64,000 nt of DNA from Platycnemis pennipes (GCA_933228895.1 OW121856.1:108785027-108849026); one strand, 5' to 3'. Shown: positions 11,403 to 21,719, numbered from the stretch's first letter. Translations and numbers: made by a program. The notes: generated by a model not told the origin, from the letters alone.

Positions 11403-12235
11403 AAAGCTGGGCGTATGACCCACTGTATTAGAGGGCGACCTTCGACGAAATGTCTCTTCCGTAAAGTGGATTGATGCAGAGGAACCCGACGCGAAGCCAG
11501 AACCGGCCTTCGGTCCTCGAACTCGGCCCCATCGCTCCCACGGACATCACGGAGTCGAAGAGGTCACATTTCTTCCTGGCTTCAACACTTCAGAGGATTC
11601 CCTGACATAAGGGAGAATTTGCAGTCCTCTCGATTTTTACAACTACTCCACCGCTGATTTAATCTCGTCCACTTGTTATTTGCATAATCAGCGTGTTCAG
11701 GCTTGGAGTACTAAAACGTTTACAGTTCTCTGCAGCTTCTCCCCTTTGGAAAGAGGGATTCCTGATGTTCCTCTAGAGTTCTTTTTGCGTATATCTCCTG
11801 TTTAATGCACAGAGAGGATGGCGTTTTGCAGCTGTCTTCATTCTATAATTTTGATTACCTCGGCATATTTAGATTTGGATTTAAGTCTTTTTACCGCTGC
11901 ATCAAAATCCAATCTTAAAATTGAGCCTCCAAAATTATCCTTTTTAACTTCATTTTCCTCTTTCGTGATTACGGCATTTAGATTCTGTTGCATAACTGCT
12001 CCAAATATCCTTTCTAGTTTGTCACTTTTTCTTCATGTTCAATTAAAAGTCCTACACTTTTGTCCCAAATGGCATTGTACCTTGCGGTTCCTTGAAGTGG
12101 TTCCTCACCATCCTGTAGGCAACTCTTTCCACGCGTGCGTTTTTTTTTGCATCTTATCATAAATCTCTGCTATGTAGATAATAACCAACTACTTGCACGT
12201 GAGACAACATATCTACATGAAGTGGTAGCATTCTT
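11403..12235. other. no recognisable feature
   Basis: Open frames up to 114 codons (11818-12162) show no domain. Confidence 0.4.
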
Positions 12236-12239
12236 TAAC

Positions 12240-12325
12240 TTCGTGTAAATGGTGCATGTTTGGTTACTCTCCCCGCTGCCACACACCCTCATGATGATCC
12301 GTAATTTATTACGTAGGTGCAGATT
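12240..12325 (+). repeat. degraded solo LINE 3' hairpin
   Basis: GTGCATGTTTGGT is followed by GCTGCCACACACCCTCATGA and a TTACGTAGGTGCAGAT tail remnant. The right stem arm has decayed (GATGATCCGTAA in place of GGTGGCTTGCAGGG). Confidence 0.55.
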
Positions 12326-13842
12326 TACTTTAGTAACCGTAGGTTTGAGATGAGCATATCCGAATCGATGGATCTTTAATTTTGAGTTCAATTACATAAA
12401 ATATAAAAGCTTCATTTGCAGTTGTTAGAGTTATATAATCTAGAATGGAATAAAAAACGTTCTTCATTGTTCTGGGACTCTAAGTCCCATGGAACATCGA
12501 AAAAAAATATTACATGCCAAAAAGAAAAAAAAAGAGATAAAGCGAATGTAGTCAAGGCAACAGCCGTACAATTGCATAATGTCTATGCATACCGACTAAA
12601 CATGTCATCTTCCTCATTTAGCTGAAGTTAGCACCTTATTTAATAACGAATTTTATGTTTCCTGAAAAACCGCGCGAGGACAGAGCAGGACAGTAGTGCT
12701 TAAACTGCTAAGGATAAATGCTAAAGCACATAAAACATATCAAACTAAACAATTGCTAATTTAAGTAAAAAATGGAGAAAGATAGCTTTAAGATACGTAT
12801 AGGATTAAGTACTATGAAAATGTTAGAGAATTTTTTAAACATTTTTTCCTGCATTATATATGATGTCTAATCAAAATTTAAGCGACGAAAGCAAAATATT
12901 TTGAAAAAAATCTTCTGGTTATTGTTAATGGGTTAACATTATGATTTTAACACATTGCAGGTGAAATAACAGAATTTATATAAAAGTTTTGTGCATTGCA
13001 TTGACATAGATATGAAGATTGAGATACCCTTAAATTAGTTTCGGCGTTAAAATTGAAACAAATTAATTTTGTTTTTTTTCCCAATCTCCTTCAAATTTTT
13101 AAAGCAGCATTTTCGGCAGCAACCCCCTTTTCCCCTCCCCTCCAATCCACACCCCACCCCCTCCACCCTCCCCCAGCTAAGCTCCGTCAAATAAGCCGAC
13201 CGCATTATTTCCCCTCCATTTTCGCAGCCACCTCAGGCATCAAGTTTGCACCTGGGAATACGAGACTAGATTTTACGCATATTTTCCACGTTTGCTTTCC
13301 CAATTTACGTTGAAATCATGGCCTATGAATCAATAAGACATCCCGTTAAAGAGTGGGTGTAGGTGTCTGACGTGAACCAGAGGATATATTAACTGAAAGG
13401 AGACTCTGTGTTCCACGGCTGCAAATTACTTTCGAACAATTTATTCTCATCAAAATTTGGTAGTGGTGGATGATGAATGAATCAGCATGTTCTCAGGAAA
13501 GCGACGCAGTCTCAGAAACAGACGTGCTTATCGCCTCCTTGCTCCAGAAATACACTTGGAACGAAGCAGGCGCGAGACTATTTTTAGAATTACTCTCATT
13601 CAACATTTATCGTTAGTGTTTAATTTATTTTCCATTCCTCAAGTTCAACACTCCTATATTCTCTCTTTTCCGCGTCATACCTTCCATGATAGCCAAGGTT
13701 AAAACCCAATGGACAGCTCTATGTTCTTATATATCCCTCTTTACGTAAAAAAAACAGCCTAAAACCATAAAAATTGTGCACTCCTTAAACGACGATACGC
13801 ACTTGATAATTACCCGATCACGTGTTCAGCAGAGTTTTCGAT
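12326..13842. other. no gene; pyrimidine tract
   Basis: AT-rich sequence with a C/T-rich tract at about 13118-13180. No coding signal is recognised. Confidence 0.4.
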
Positions 13843-14377
13843 AATGGGGGCGTTAACTCGGAACCGAAATCGCAATTTTCTGCACGGAATCGTTAGATGG
13901 AACGAAAAAAGAATTTTAATGAAAAAATGAATCTTCTAACCACAACAATTCAGTCATAAATCAAAAATTAAAATAAGAAAAAGGTGACGCCCACCGAAAA
14001 AGCTGCTGTGATAACATTGACGTCATTTTCCTCCTATCCTTGACTGCTCTTATAGGAAGGGAAGGGAGTGGACGGGGGTTCTCGGAAGTTTCCTCGCACA
14101 GATGCTGTCGCAACTGTCCTATTGGCAGAGTCAGCTGTATCCCACAACTTTGCGATCTGGCAAAGTAGCTTCGCAGGATCAGTTGTGATTGGACGAAGTC
14201 GATATACGTCAGAGAGTTTGCACCACGCCCACTTTTCCGAAAGGGTTAAAAACATCAGTTTTTCGCCACTTATAACTCGGGAAATAATTGACGGATCAGA
14301 AAACGGAAAAATACGGGTCTTTTTATTTTACAAACTCTATTAGATTTGGCAATAAAAATATGGTAAACGGCCCCATT
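13843..14377 (-). mobile_element. MITE family 1, copy 2 (inverted)
   Basis: This is the reverse complement of the element at 6556-7087 and has the same length class. It starts AATGGGGGCGTTAACTC and ends GGTAAACGGCCCCATT. It preserves the GTGATTGGACGAAGTCGATA and AAAGGGTTAAAAACATCAG blocks. The ends are inverted repeats of about 14 bp. No ORF longer than chance. Confidence 0.75.
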
Positions 14378-15035
14378 ATGGTTGATATGCTAGCCGACGA
14401 ATAAAAATAAACAACATCTCAAAGAAGAAGACACCGCCAAAGCACAGAGGGCAGAAAACGAAAAGGTTAAAAAAAGATTAAAATAATGGATTTTTTCAGT
14501 CTGGAAGTCAAAGTCAGCATGGAGATTCTCTTTTCATTGGTGCATTTGGTTTGTGACTGCATTTTTCATAACTGCTGCAGTTTAGATCCTCCAGGACTTG
14601 GAGTTGAAAAAATATGAAAAAAACGTCGGAATTCAGTTTTTGCTGAAATACTCAGAAATAAAGAGGATACGAAACCTTTCGTAGTACCTTCACGGAAGAG
14701 AATACGACATTATTTTATAGAACGGACATCAGTCTTTTACATGTTGTAGTTGCAATTAATTCACAGAGTAACTGGTGATTTCAGGCGTAACCCTTGACGA
14801 AGGAAGTACGTTTCAAATACGTTGTTCTTCACGCGCTATACCGCGGTGTAAACTCGTTTGAAGCGTGTTTCTGTTGCCTCGAATAGCGACTTGTAACCTT
14901 GTAATATTTGGGCTGAGTCAGTTGTGAATCGTGTTGCTGACGCGTTGATATCCCGTTGTGAACCCGCTTTGTGCATGGAAGGGATCTTGTTGCAATCGTG
15001 CTGTCATCGCTTTGGTGTACGCAAATAATTACGTC
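14378..15035. other. no recognisable feature
   Basis: Non-coding. The last 250 bp contain loosely repeated CGTTGTRAACCC / CTTGTTGCAATC words, but I could not define a unit. Confidence 0.35.
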
Positions 15036-15069
15036 GCAAGCGCGTTATAGCAACGCCACCTAGATGCCG

Positions 15070-15077
15070 GGGCGGAC
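15070..15077. repeat. 8-bp target duplication, left
   Basis: GGGCGGAC lies immediately before the inner element's CGTAACCACC end. The identical octamer is at 18214-18221. Eight-bp GC-rich duplications are characteristic of P elements. Confidence 0.65.
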
Positions 15078-15149
15078 CGTAACCACCGAGAGTTAAGGCC
15101 TGCGCAAAGCATGAGGTTTACGGAGTGACGTCATTGTGAGTGGTGCTAC
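15078..15149 (+). repeat. inner element left terminal inverted repeat
   Basis: The first 22 bases match the right end almost perfectly. After a short divergent spacer, GTGACGTCAT and GAGTGGTGCTA also match in order. Confidence 0.75.
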
Positions 15150-15316
15150 AATATTCCATAGAGGGTCTACGGAATTGCTAGAGCCGATTGTTGTTGACTG
15201 TTGATTGAAACTGGTAAACACAAAAGTCGCGTTTGGAACGCTGGTTTTTGCAGTCTTTGTGCGCGCTTGATAAGTTGTTTTTCACTGTATTGGTGAATAT
15301 TAAGTGGTGTTGTGTC

Positions 15317-17309
15317 ATGCCTACATCCTGTTGTGTTCCACGGTGCCGCGGAAATTACAGGAACGGGTCTAAAGTGTCCGTTTTTAACATTCCAACGGAA
15401 GAGGACCTCCGAGCAAAATGGATACGCTCCATCACAAGGGAGAAATTTGGGCCCTCCAAGAGAAGCAAGGTATGTGCTTGAGTTATTATCCCCACTAACG
15501 TATTATCATTTAAGTTATTATTCCTATTTTTTGTATTAGTAACTAGAAATTGGCTTAATTATTCTGAAAATTCGCTGCGTATTGGTAGCAATACTTGAGT
15601 TCATAAGTGTTGATGCCGATTAAACTCTCCTGTTTATTCTATGCTTATTATAAACCGTAATTTGTCGCGGTAAAAAGTATGGCTATTTACGCGGTGGGAT
15701 ATTAAAGTCATGGGATACTTTCAGACAAGCTAATTAATGTAGTAAGAAGGGTCTAAAAGGCATATGCCCACTAATATTATGCAATTAATGGCTACTATTG
15801 TCATTTTGAAATCTTCCGAATATTTTTTCTCCCCGAAGAAGCATTGCTATCATAACGCAGGTTAATTTTTTGACTTAACCTTTTGAGTAAACTCAAAGCC
15901 AATTTGTTTACATCTACATCTACTCGATACCCTGCAAGCCATCGCGAGGGTGTGGCAGGGGTTATGTTTAGTGACGACGTTAGATATATTTTAAGGACCC
16001 CTGCATATTATGCTAGGTTTGATGAGATAAACAAGATTAGAGAGATAGAATGCCGTACCGATAGATTCAAAATGTAATTTTTCCCAAGTAGATTAGAGAA
16101 CACAATAGGTAGCATAGCAAAGGGATAGGTAGGTGAAAAATTGTTGGAGTAGTCTGTAGTGCATGAAGAATGTTTAATCATTTAGTTTGCTGGGGAAAGG
16201 AAGAAAAATACCTATATTTTGAGAAAACTTTTCTGGCAAGTAACCACTTCGTCATTAAGTTGAAAGTAACCGTCTAGTTGCGCGTGGATCTTATACCTAG
16301 CATTTTTCCATGCAATAGTAGGTATCACTGTAGCTCTTAGTAGCATGTAAGTAGCGCACATTTGGTGAGCTTCACCCCCTGCCACGCACCCTCGCGGTGG
16401 CTCGCAGGGTATTAAGTAAATGTAGATTAGATCAAACGTAGGCATTCCATTTTAGATGAACAGACTGATTTTGAAGTAATTTCCCATGGAAAATAAAATA
16501 CGCGTAGCTCACCTTCGCTGGCTTAAATTTTGAGTGGGATTGAGGATATCTCTTTGTAAATATGCTTGCTCACAAAAATACTTGTTCTCTAATGCAATCA
16601 ACAGTGTCTTTATAATTATGAAATGGTGAATTAAAATACATCTTTCTGCTGAAGACTGCCAACCCAAAAAGATAAGTCGACTCATGATCTCACGTGGAGA
16701 AAACATTCGCGAAATAATTGGTCGAGCAAATCGTAAATTGGGATTTGTTAAAAGGGTTCTAGGTTAGTGCGAATCGACGACGTTGCGATGTCACACACCT
16801 TTTAGATGGCTTGCGGACTATTATCTCCACTTTGATTTAGATAAGTTTTAGCAGTAAACCCTTGCGAACTATGTAGACTGTGTAAATTTCATGACCAAGA
16901 GTTGGAAGGAAACCATCTCTAGACTTTGAAGACTAGCCAAACATTTTACCCAGCTCTGATATTAGTTTGAATTTAATTCACTGAATTTAAAGAGAATAAT
17001 ATATATTCGTGTATCATAAATAGGGGGAATAATAAATCAATTGTATTGGTATTCTGTATTAATATTACTGAAACTTTCCTCTTTTAGGTCTGTGAAGATC
17101 ATTTTGACCCACATGATATCTTGCGAGTTGTGGAGGAATACGAAGAGAAGACAAGAAAAATACTGTGTTCTCCACTGAAATGGCCAAGGCTGAGATCAGG
17201 AACTGTCCCATCCCTGTTCCCGAACTGCCTAAAGTATGCACTTGTAGACATAGCGTCGTACTGCAATGAAGAGCTAGGTGCGTCCTACGTTATCCCTGGA
17301 AAATACTAG
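15317..17309 (+). CDS. THAP-domain protein, two exons (join 15317-15469, 17088-17309)
   Basis: A 124-residue protein. Exon 1 encodes residues 1-51, starting MPTSCCVPRCRG and ending at a GTATGT donor. Exon 2 starts after a TTTCCTCTTTTAG acceptor, continues in frame and encodes 73 residues to a TAG stop. The joined product has a complete C2CH zinc module: C5 (or C6) and C10, then C53 and H56 in VCEDHF, with 42 residues between. It also has the conserved P26, W35 and F57, and TVPSLF at 90-95, which matches the family's AVPTIF box. THAP domains bind DNA; in P transposases they recognise the element ends. The start is the ATG directly before the first cysteines, as is usual for the family. No transposase, coiled coil or nuclear signal is obvious after residue 95. 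It may be a THAP-only derivative of a P-type transposase or a small DNA-binding regulator. Expression is unproven. Confidence 0.75.
15905..15962 (-). repeat. solo LINE hairpin and tail, inverted at the junction of a LINE-A copy
   Basis: CATCTACATCTACTCGATAC, then CCCTGCAAGCCATCGCGAGG and GTGTGGCAGGGG. It is oriented on the minus strand and abuts a plus-strand LINE-A fragment. It lies within the THAP gene intron. Confidence 0.65.
15963..16433 (+). mobile_element. LINE-A 3' fragment in the THAP intron
   Basis: It encodes a decayed version of the RT C-terminus (FSDDVRYILRTPAYYARFDE, then KIREIECRTDRFKM), followed by the 3' UTR and the hairpin CCCCCTGCCACGCACCCTCG...GGTGGCTCGCAGGG near 16376-16415. 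It is 5' truncated and non-coding. It sits in sense orientation within the intron. Confidence 0.75.
16640..16835 (+). mobile_element. decayed LINE RT fragment plus hairpin relic
   Basis: The coding remnant RGENIREIIGRANRKLGFVK at 16694-16755 is directly followed by a degraded tail, GTCACACACCTTTTAGATGG with CTTGCGGACTATTATCT. Most of the ORF and UTR between them is missing. It lies within the THAP intron. Confidence 0.55.
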
Positions 17310-17483
17310 ACGGACAACTTGGATCAATAGATACAGCTAAAATTCTGTTATGTGCAGCTACTAATATTTTTTAAATAATTATTGCAAAAAAGAATGATTT
17401 GGTGGCTGAGGAAAAGAAATGACGGCAAGATGTTTGAATGTTTTTAAAAAATGTTGTGTATATTCTTGTCACATATTTGTTGT

Positions 17484-17489
17484 AATAAA
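17484..17489 (+). promoter_or_regulatory. polyadenylation signal AATAAA of the THAP gene
   Basis: AATAAA lies about 175 bases after the stop, followed by a T-rich stretch; a plausible 3' end for the transcript. Confidence 0.45.
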
Positions 17490-18154
17490 TTTATTTGCAT
17501 TGCAATGTTTCGAGTATCTCTTTTCTATCAACCTAGACCTTAAATAGCTTAAGTAGGAACATGATATCTGCTTGGCTGTTGGCTGAGATGTGCTTAAAAC
17601 AGAGTAGGTGAGTGTGAAATTGAATATTTTGTTCCCCTTTACTAAAAGTATTTATGCCTTGGATTATGTAAGTTGCGTTTGTCAACTAAACTCAGCTAAG
17701 CATTGCGTAGATCAATTTTTTCTCATGTCTTTCATTTTTCCGGATCTATCTGCTGAACTCAAAGTTTTGGATTTCTTGTCTCTTTAGCTCTTTATGAACT
17801 CTTTAAAATACTATCTTCAAAAGCCTCCAATTGCTGATTTTATTGTGAAGCCTAATTATTCCAAGTCATTTGGTTGTTCAGCAAGTAACGATTGATTTTT
17901 CGCATTTCCCATAACTTCCGTGTTATAACGTTGGTAGTTTCGTTTAGCCTAGAATCAATTCTCCGTTGACTTTAATTTTAAGAGGCAATAAGCTTACGAA
18001 TTTCAAAGATAGACCTTTATCAATACCAGTACTAATGGCTTAAAGTTAACCATCGGTCATACGTACGGTTGTGTATAAGTAAAGAGCCTTGAAAGCCGTG
18101 CTGAAAGAGCCGGGTGGAATTTTGCTTCGGTGGTTACGGCTGAACGTACGACCA

Positions 18155-18213
18155 TAGCACCACTCAGGATGACGTCACGACTCATCGCGCCGGCCTTAAC
18201 TCTCGGTGGTTAC
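18155..18213 (-). repeat. inner element right terminal inverted repeat
   Basis: TAGCACCACTCAGGATGACG... runs to the end CCTTAACTCTCGGTGGTTAC, the reverse complement of the left end. A second TCGGTGGTTACGG copy occurs subterminally at 18127-18139. Confidence 0.75.
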
Positions 18214-18221
18214 GGGCGGAC
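18214..18221. repeat. 8-bp target duplication, right
   Basis: GGGCGGAC, identical to 15070-15077. Confidence 0.65.
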
Positions 18222-18962
18222 GCAGGAGGTGACGTCACAGATAGGAGGCCTAGAGGCAAGTCCGTTTTTGCTCAATTGTTTACCGGCTTGTTTATAGGAC
18301 TTTTATAGTTGATATTTGTATTCTCATGGTTGGGAGTGTGTAACGTGCTGTTTTAATCGTGTGTAGAAGCGTTTATTGGCATTTTTTGTGCAATTTTTAT
18401 ATTTTAAATGTTTGCTTGTGGTTTTGGGATCCTAAGATGGTGAAGTGCACGGCGGAAAACAAAATTGGACAGGTAATTGGCATGCCTATATTCTTTCTTT
18501 ATGTCTTCATTCTTTACATTGGCGTACAAGGTTGCAAGTTAAATTCCATTCAGTTTCCTCAAAGCCGTTGGGGTTTTATATAACTTAACTTGTTTACTTC
18601 ATGTTTTCATTACTATTTTCTCAGTGTTCTTCACCTTAAGGTAAGCTTGACAGCTAAATTTCTTTTAGTTTCTTACCACCTTTGTCATTCACATTGTATT
18701 CGTGTTTAAACGGCTGCCGAGAACATTATAAATGAAGAAAACCTCAGTAGCGATTTTATTATGCAGTGCTTCTCGCTTAGAACTAAATGAAGTTCCCGAC
18801 CTAATTGAACATATTACCGGCAACAATTTACATGTTTCACGCTTGTACTGCTTTTCGGTGATACTAACAAAAATTACATTATTTGCTACATTTTTATATG
18901 ATCAAGCCGGCAAAAGAGTCGGTAAAAGCTGCCCTGGTGAAAAAGTTGTGTATCCAAGATTG

Positions 18963-20474
18963 TGCATCTACATCTACATCTACATGATACCCTGCAAGCC
19001 ACCGCGAGGGTGTGTGGCAGGGGGTGAAGATCACCAAGCATGCACTACTAACATGCAAGCAAGCAACTAAAGGGTCTCATGCAACTAGATTGTTAGTATC
19101 TATAGTATTTGAGGGGTTAATACATGCATCATGCACTACAGAATACTCTAAAATATTTCCTCTACCTATCCCTTTCCTATGCTGCCTATTCTGTTCTCTT
19201 ATAGTACGGGGGAAAAATGCCATTTTGAATCTATCTGTACGACAATCTATCTCTCTAATCTTATTTATCTGGTCGAATCTAGCATAATACGCTGGTGTTT
19301 TTAATATGTGCCTAACATCTTCAGTAAAGCTATCCGATTGAAATTTCTCCAATAGATTTAATCTGGACTTTAACCTACGCTCTGATAATGATTCCCACCC
19401 TAATTCTTGTATTAATTCTGATACACTACTCAACCTATCGTAACACCTTTTGACGAACCTAGCTGCTCTACGCTGCACACTGTCTAGTTCTCTCATCAAA
19501 CCTGATTCATTAGGATCCCATACACTGGCTGCATACTCAAGGTGGGGCCTAACTAGTGAAAAGTAGCATCGCTCTTTTGTCTTCTCATCACATTTCCCAA
19601 GTACTCTTTTTATAAATCCTAGCTTTCTCTTCGCTCGGCCGCATATTTCCCTTATGTGTCTTCCCCACGATAAATCTTTAGTGATTGTTACACCTAAATA
19701 TCTTACGGTTTCAACGTTTTCGATCTTCGTGTTATTAATTGTATAGGATCGCTCTATCGAATTATTCCTCCTCCAAAAATTGATAGCTACACACTTTTTA
19801 AGGTTGAGTTCTAACTGCCATTTGTGGCACCACTCTTGAATTGCATCTAAATCCTTGCTAAGTGATTTCGTGTCCTCTTCATTTGATATACCCCTGTACA
19901 CCACCGCATCGTCAGCAAAAAGTCTAAGGTTACTACTAACTACGGTACCCAAATCGTTTATGTATAAAAGAAATAGAAGCGGACCTACTACGCTACCCTG
20001 GGGAACTCCCGATGTGACTTCGATTGTGTCCGACATGATACCATCTATGACAACCCTCTGCTCTCGCCCACTTAAGAATTCTTTTACCCAACATACAACG
20101 TCTTTATTTATACCAAAACTCTCTAACTTCAAGATTAATTTGTCATGAGGAACTTTATCGAAGGCCTTCTTAAAATCTAAAAATATCGCATCAACTTCAG
20201 TACTGCTTTCGCCGTGGACTAAAATATCGTGTACGAATAAAGCTAATTGTGTCTCGCAGGATCTACCTTTCCGGAACCCATGCTGGCTGTTTATGAGTAA
20301 TCCCTGACTATCCAAATGCCCCATGATCGAGCTGACTACTATGTGCTCAAATATCTTACAAGAGATTGACGTGAGTGAAATGGGTCTGTAGTTACTAGGT
20401 TCTTCCCTATCACCGCTTTTAAATATAGGTGTAATGTTAGCTACTTTCCAATCCTTGGGTACTGTGTGGTTCTT
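18963..20474 (-). mobile_element. LINE-A, longest copy (5' truncated)
   Basis: A minus-strand element with its tail (CATCTACATCTACATCTACA), the hairpin CCCTGCAAGCCACCGCGAGG...GTGTGTGGCAGGGGGT at 18990-19025, a 3' UTR of about 50 bp and a long open reverse transcriptase frame. The 5' end is lost in the RT fingers (PKDWKVANITPIFK region). It was inserted into the outer P-like transposon. The low decay suggests recent insertion. Confidence 0.85.
19077..20324 (-). CDS. CR1/jockey-type reverse transcriptase, 5'-truncated ORF2
   Basis: A 415-codon open frame copies element RNA into DNA at the target site in intact family members. Motif A, LDFKKAFDKV, is at residues 49-58 with catalytic D50. SGVPQGS is at 105-111. 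The catalytic box appears as FADD at 136-139, followed by LNLKKC and YLGVTITKDLSWG near 200-225. The C-terminal thumb-like region includes YFSLVRPHLEYAASVWDP, SVQRRAARFVKRC and SLSERRLKSRLNLL. The apurinic endonuclease and the first RT blocks are absent. The frame stays open upstream of the listed ATG to about 20470, so that methionine is internal. No stops interrupt it. Confidence 0.8.
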   Translation of the reverse strand: MGHLDSQGLLINSQHGFRKGRSCETQLALFVHDILVHGESSTEVDAIFLDFKKAFDKVPHDKLILKLESFGINKDVVCWVKEFLSGREQRVVIDGIMSDTIEVTSGVPQGSVVGPLLFLLYINDLGTVVSSNLRLFADDAVVYRGISNEEDTKSLSKDLDAIQEWCHKWQLELNLKKCVAINFWRRNNSIERSYTINNTKIENVETVRYLGVTITKDLSWGRHIREICGRAKRKLGFIKRVLGKCDEKTKERCYFSLVRPHLEYAASVWDPNESGLMRELDSVQRRAARFVKRCYDRLSSVSELIQELGWESLSERRLKSRLNLLEKFQSDSFTEDVRHILKTPAYYARFDQINKIREIDCRTDRFKMAFFPRTIREQNRQHRKGIGRGNILEYSVVHDACINPSNTIDTNNLVA

Positions 20475-20865
20475 TAGTGTTTATTGTGTGAGAATAAGGT
20501 ATATTGTGAAGAATTACGCATTTTAGAAGAACTAGCTTGAAATGGAAAATTGCACTGAAAAATCAGCGATTTTTTCCTAGATAAATAAGACCATTTTTAC
20601 TGTCTACGTAAGTAAATTTTACTTTCAGTTGTCACAAAATGAAATTATTTACTCTGTAGGATGTTTTTTAGACGGTTTAAAAGGTGTGTAAAAAGTAATT
20701 CTTACGTATTCTAGAGCTTGCTTTTGCGAGACCACGTAGAGAGCAGTTGAACGTTATCGAGATTTACGTGCTGGTGTTGAGTGGTGTTGTGATCGAGTCT
20801 TTTCTGGTCTTCATCGTTTACTTCGTTAACCTTTTTTTAGTGCTTGGTTGGTGAATTCAGTGGTT

Positions 20866-20985
20866 AATAAGTGCTGTGTTGCAAAAGATCATCTTTATAA
20901 GTTTCCCTGAGAGGAGAACTTAAAGAGGAAACGGGTTCTTCAATCCCCAGGGAGGAGTACAAAATTACCGAGAACTCTCGGGTAG
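20866..20985 (+). pseudogene. possible decayed THAP exon of the outer element
   Basis: The plus frame reads VNKCCVAKDHLYKFP, a stop, then EENLKRKRVLQSP. The spacing and residues echo the inner THAP exon (CCV..., then NIPTEEDLRAKW): paired cysteines, an aromatic-x-P, then E-E-[ND]-L-[KR]. There is no clear ATG and no downstream C-x2-H was found. Weak alone, but supported by its position inside P-like inverted ends. Confidence 0.35.
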
Positions 20986-21490
20986 ATGGATTCATTTTAT
21001 AACCAATGTGTAGCTTGTTTAACTTGTTTTTACCCTAATAGAGTGGTTGACTGAGTGATAAGATCTGGTCGAGGGTAGATTTAAAGGAGTGGGCAGGGAC
21101 TTATTTTTTTTTTGGGTCGCGGAACTTTAAATGGAAATGACTAGCAATCAATTCGTATTGAGGTGTAATTTGGAGCTGCTCTTCTGAAGAATTATTGTAG
21201 AAAAAGGGAAAATTCAAGTGTCCCTCGGTCATAACTATCAAAGAACAGGAAGCTGGCAAAATTAGCCTCGTAGGAGTTTCAGTGGCAATTAAGAGTATGA
21301 AATATGTCGGTCACCATGCCTATCTCATTCTTTTTTACGTTTTCATAATCAGTTCCTCTGAGTTTAACACTAGCGATATTAATTATTGCTTAAGTTACAT
21401 CATGAATTCAGTTTCAGTCTTTCAGATTTGGAAACGCTTTGAAAAGATCTGATCCATCCGTAGAATCTTGCCCTGCCGTGCATAAGGCCA

Positions 21491-21541
21491 TGCCACACAC
21501 CCTCGCGGTGGCTTGCAGGGTATCGTGTAGGTGTAGATGTA
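21491..21541 (+). repeat. solo LINE hairpin and tail
   Basis: GCCACACACCCTCGCGGTGG, then CTTGCAGGGTATCGTGTAGG and TGTAGATGTA, with no LINE body beside it. Confidence 0.65.
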
Positions 21542-21661
21542 AGGCTGATAGGCCTCCTGCTGATGACGTCACTCCCAAGCGCTCCGGCCTGTGTATGTAG
21601 GTGGCGTTGGATATAGCCGCGCTGCCATCATCGTGTATGTCCGGTGTTGCGATTTTGATAT

Positions 21662-21703
21662 AGGTTGGTGTTACGATAGGTTGAGTAGTATTTCAGAATT
21701 AAA
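21662..21703 (+). mobile_element. LINE-A coding scrap
   Basis: GTGTTACGATAGGTTGAGTA and GTATTTCAGAATTA match the codons for RCYDRLSSVSELI in LINE-A. Only about 40 bp are retained, followed by a C-tract. Confidence 0.55.
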
Positions 21704-21719
21704 ACCTCCCCCCCCCCCC

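Larger units (their letters stand above)
15078..18213 (+). mobile_element. inner P-like DNA transposon carrying a THAP gene
   Basis: A 3.1-kb unit bounded by imperfect inverted repeats. The left end (15078-15149) reads CGTAACCACCGAGAGTTAAG; the right end (18155-18213) is its reverse complement. Both contain TGACGTCA and AGTGGTGCTA blocks. An 8-bp direct repeat GGGCGGAC flanks it. Its only recognisable gene is a two-exon THAP protein. The 900 bp after the gene contain no transposase. P elements join an N-terminal THAP domain to an RNase H-like transposase; here only the THAP part is present, so the unit is probably non-autonomous. LINE fragments lie in its intron. Confidence 0.7.
15036..21625. 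mobile_element. outer P-like DNA transposon, interrupted and decayed
   Basis: If the inner element (15078-18213) is removed, the left sequence reads GCAAGCGCG...CAACGCCACCTAGATG...GGAGGTGACGTCAC...TAGGAGGCCTA. This is matched, inverted, at 21541-21625 (TAGGCCTCCTGC...GATGACGTCACTC...GTAGGTGGCGTTG...CGCGCTGC). The inverted arms are about 85 bp and align across the excision point, showing that the inner element inserted into the left arm. Inside lie a decayed THAP-like exon (20866-20985), a minus-strand LINE-A (18963-20474) and a solo LINE tail. No transposase RNase H domain was found. Flanking target duplications were not identified. Assignment to the P superfamily rests on the THAP relic and the similarity of its ends to the inner element. 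Confidence 0.55.

Noticed and set aside
18438..18474. ATG-started short exon MVKCTAENKIGQ with a CAG|GTAATT donor
   Set aside because: Only 12 residues. The MVKC start is reminiscent of THAP proteins, but no second cysteine, histidine or acceptor was found to continue it.
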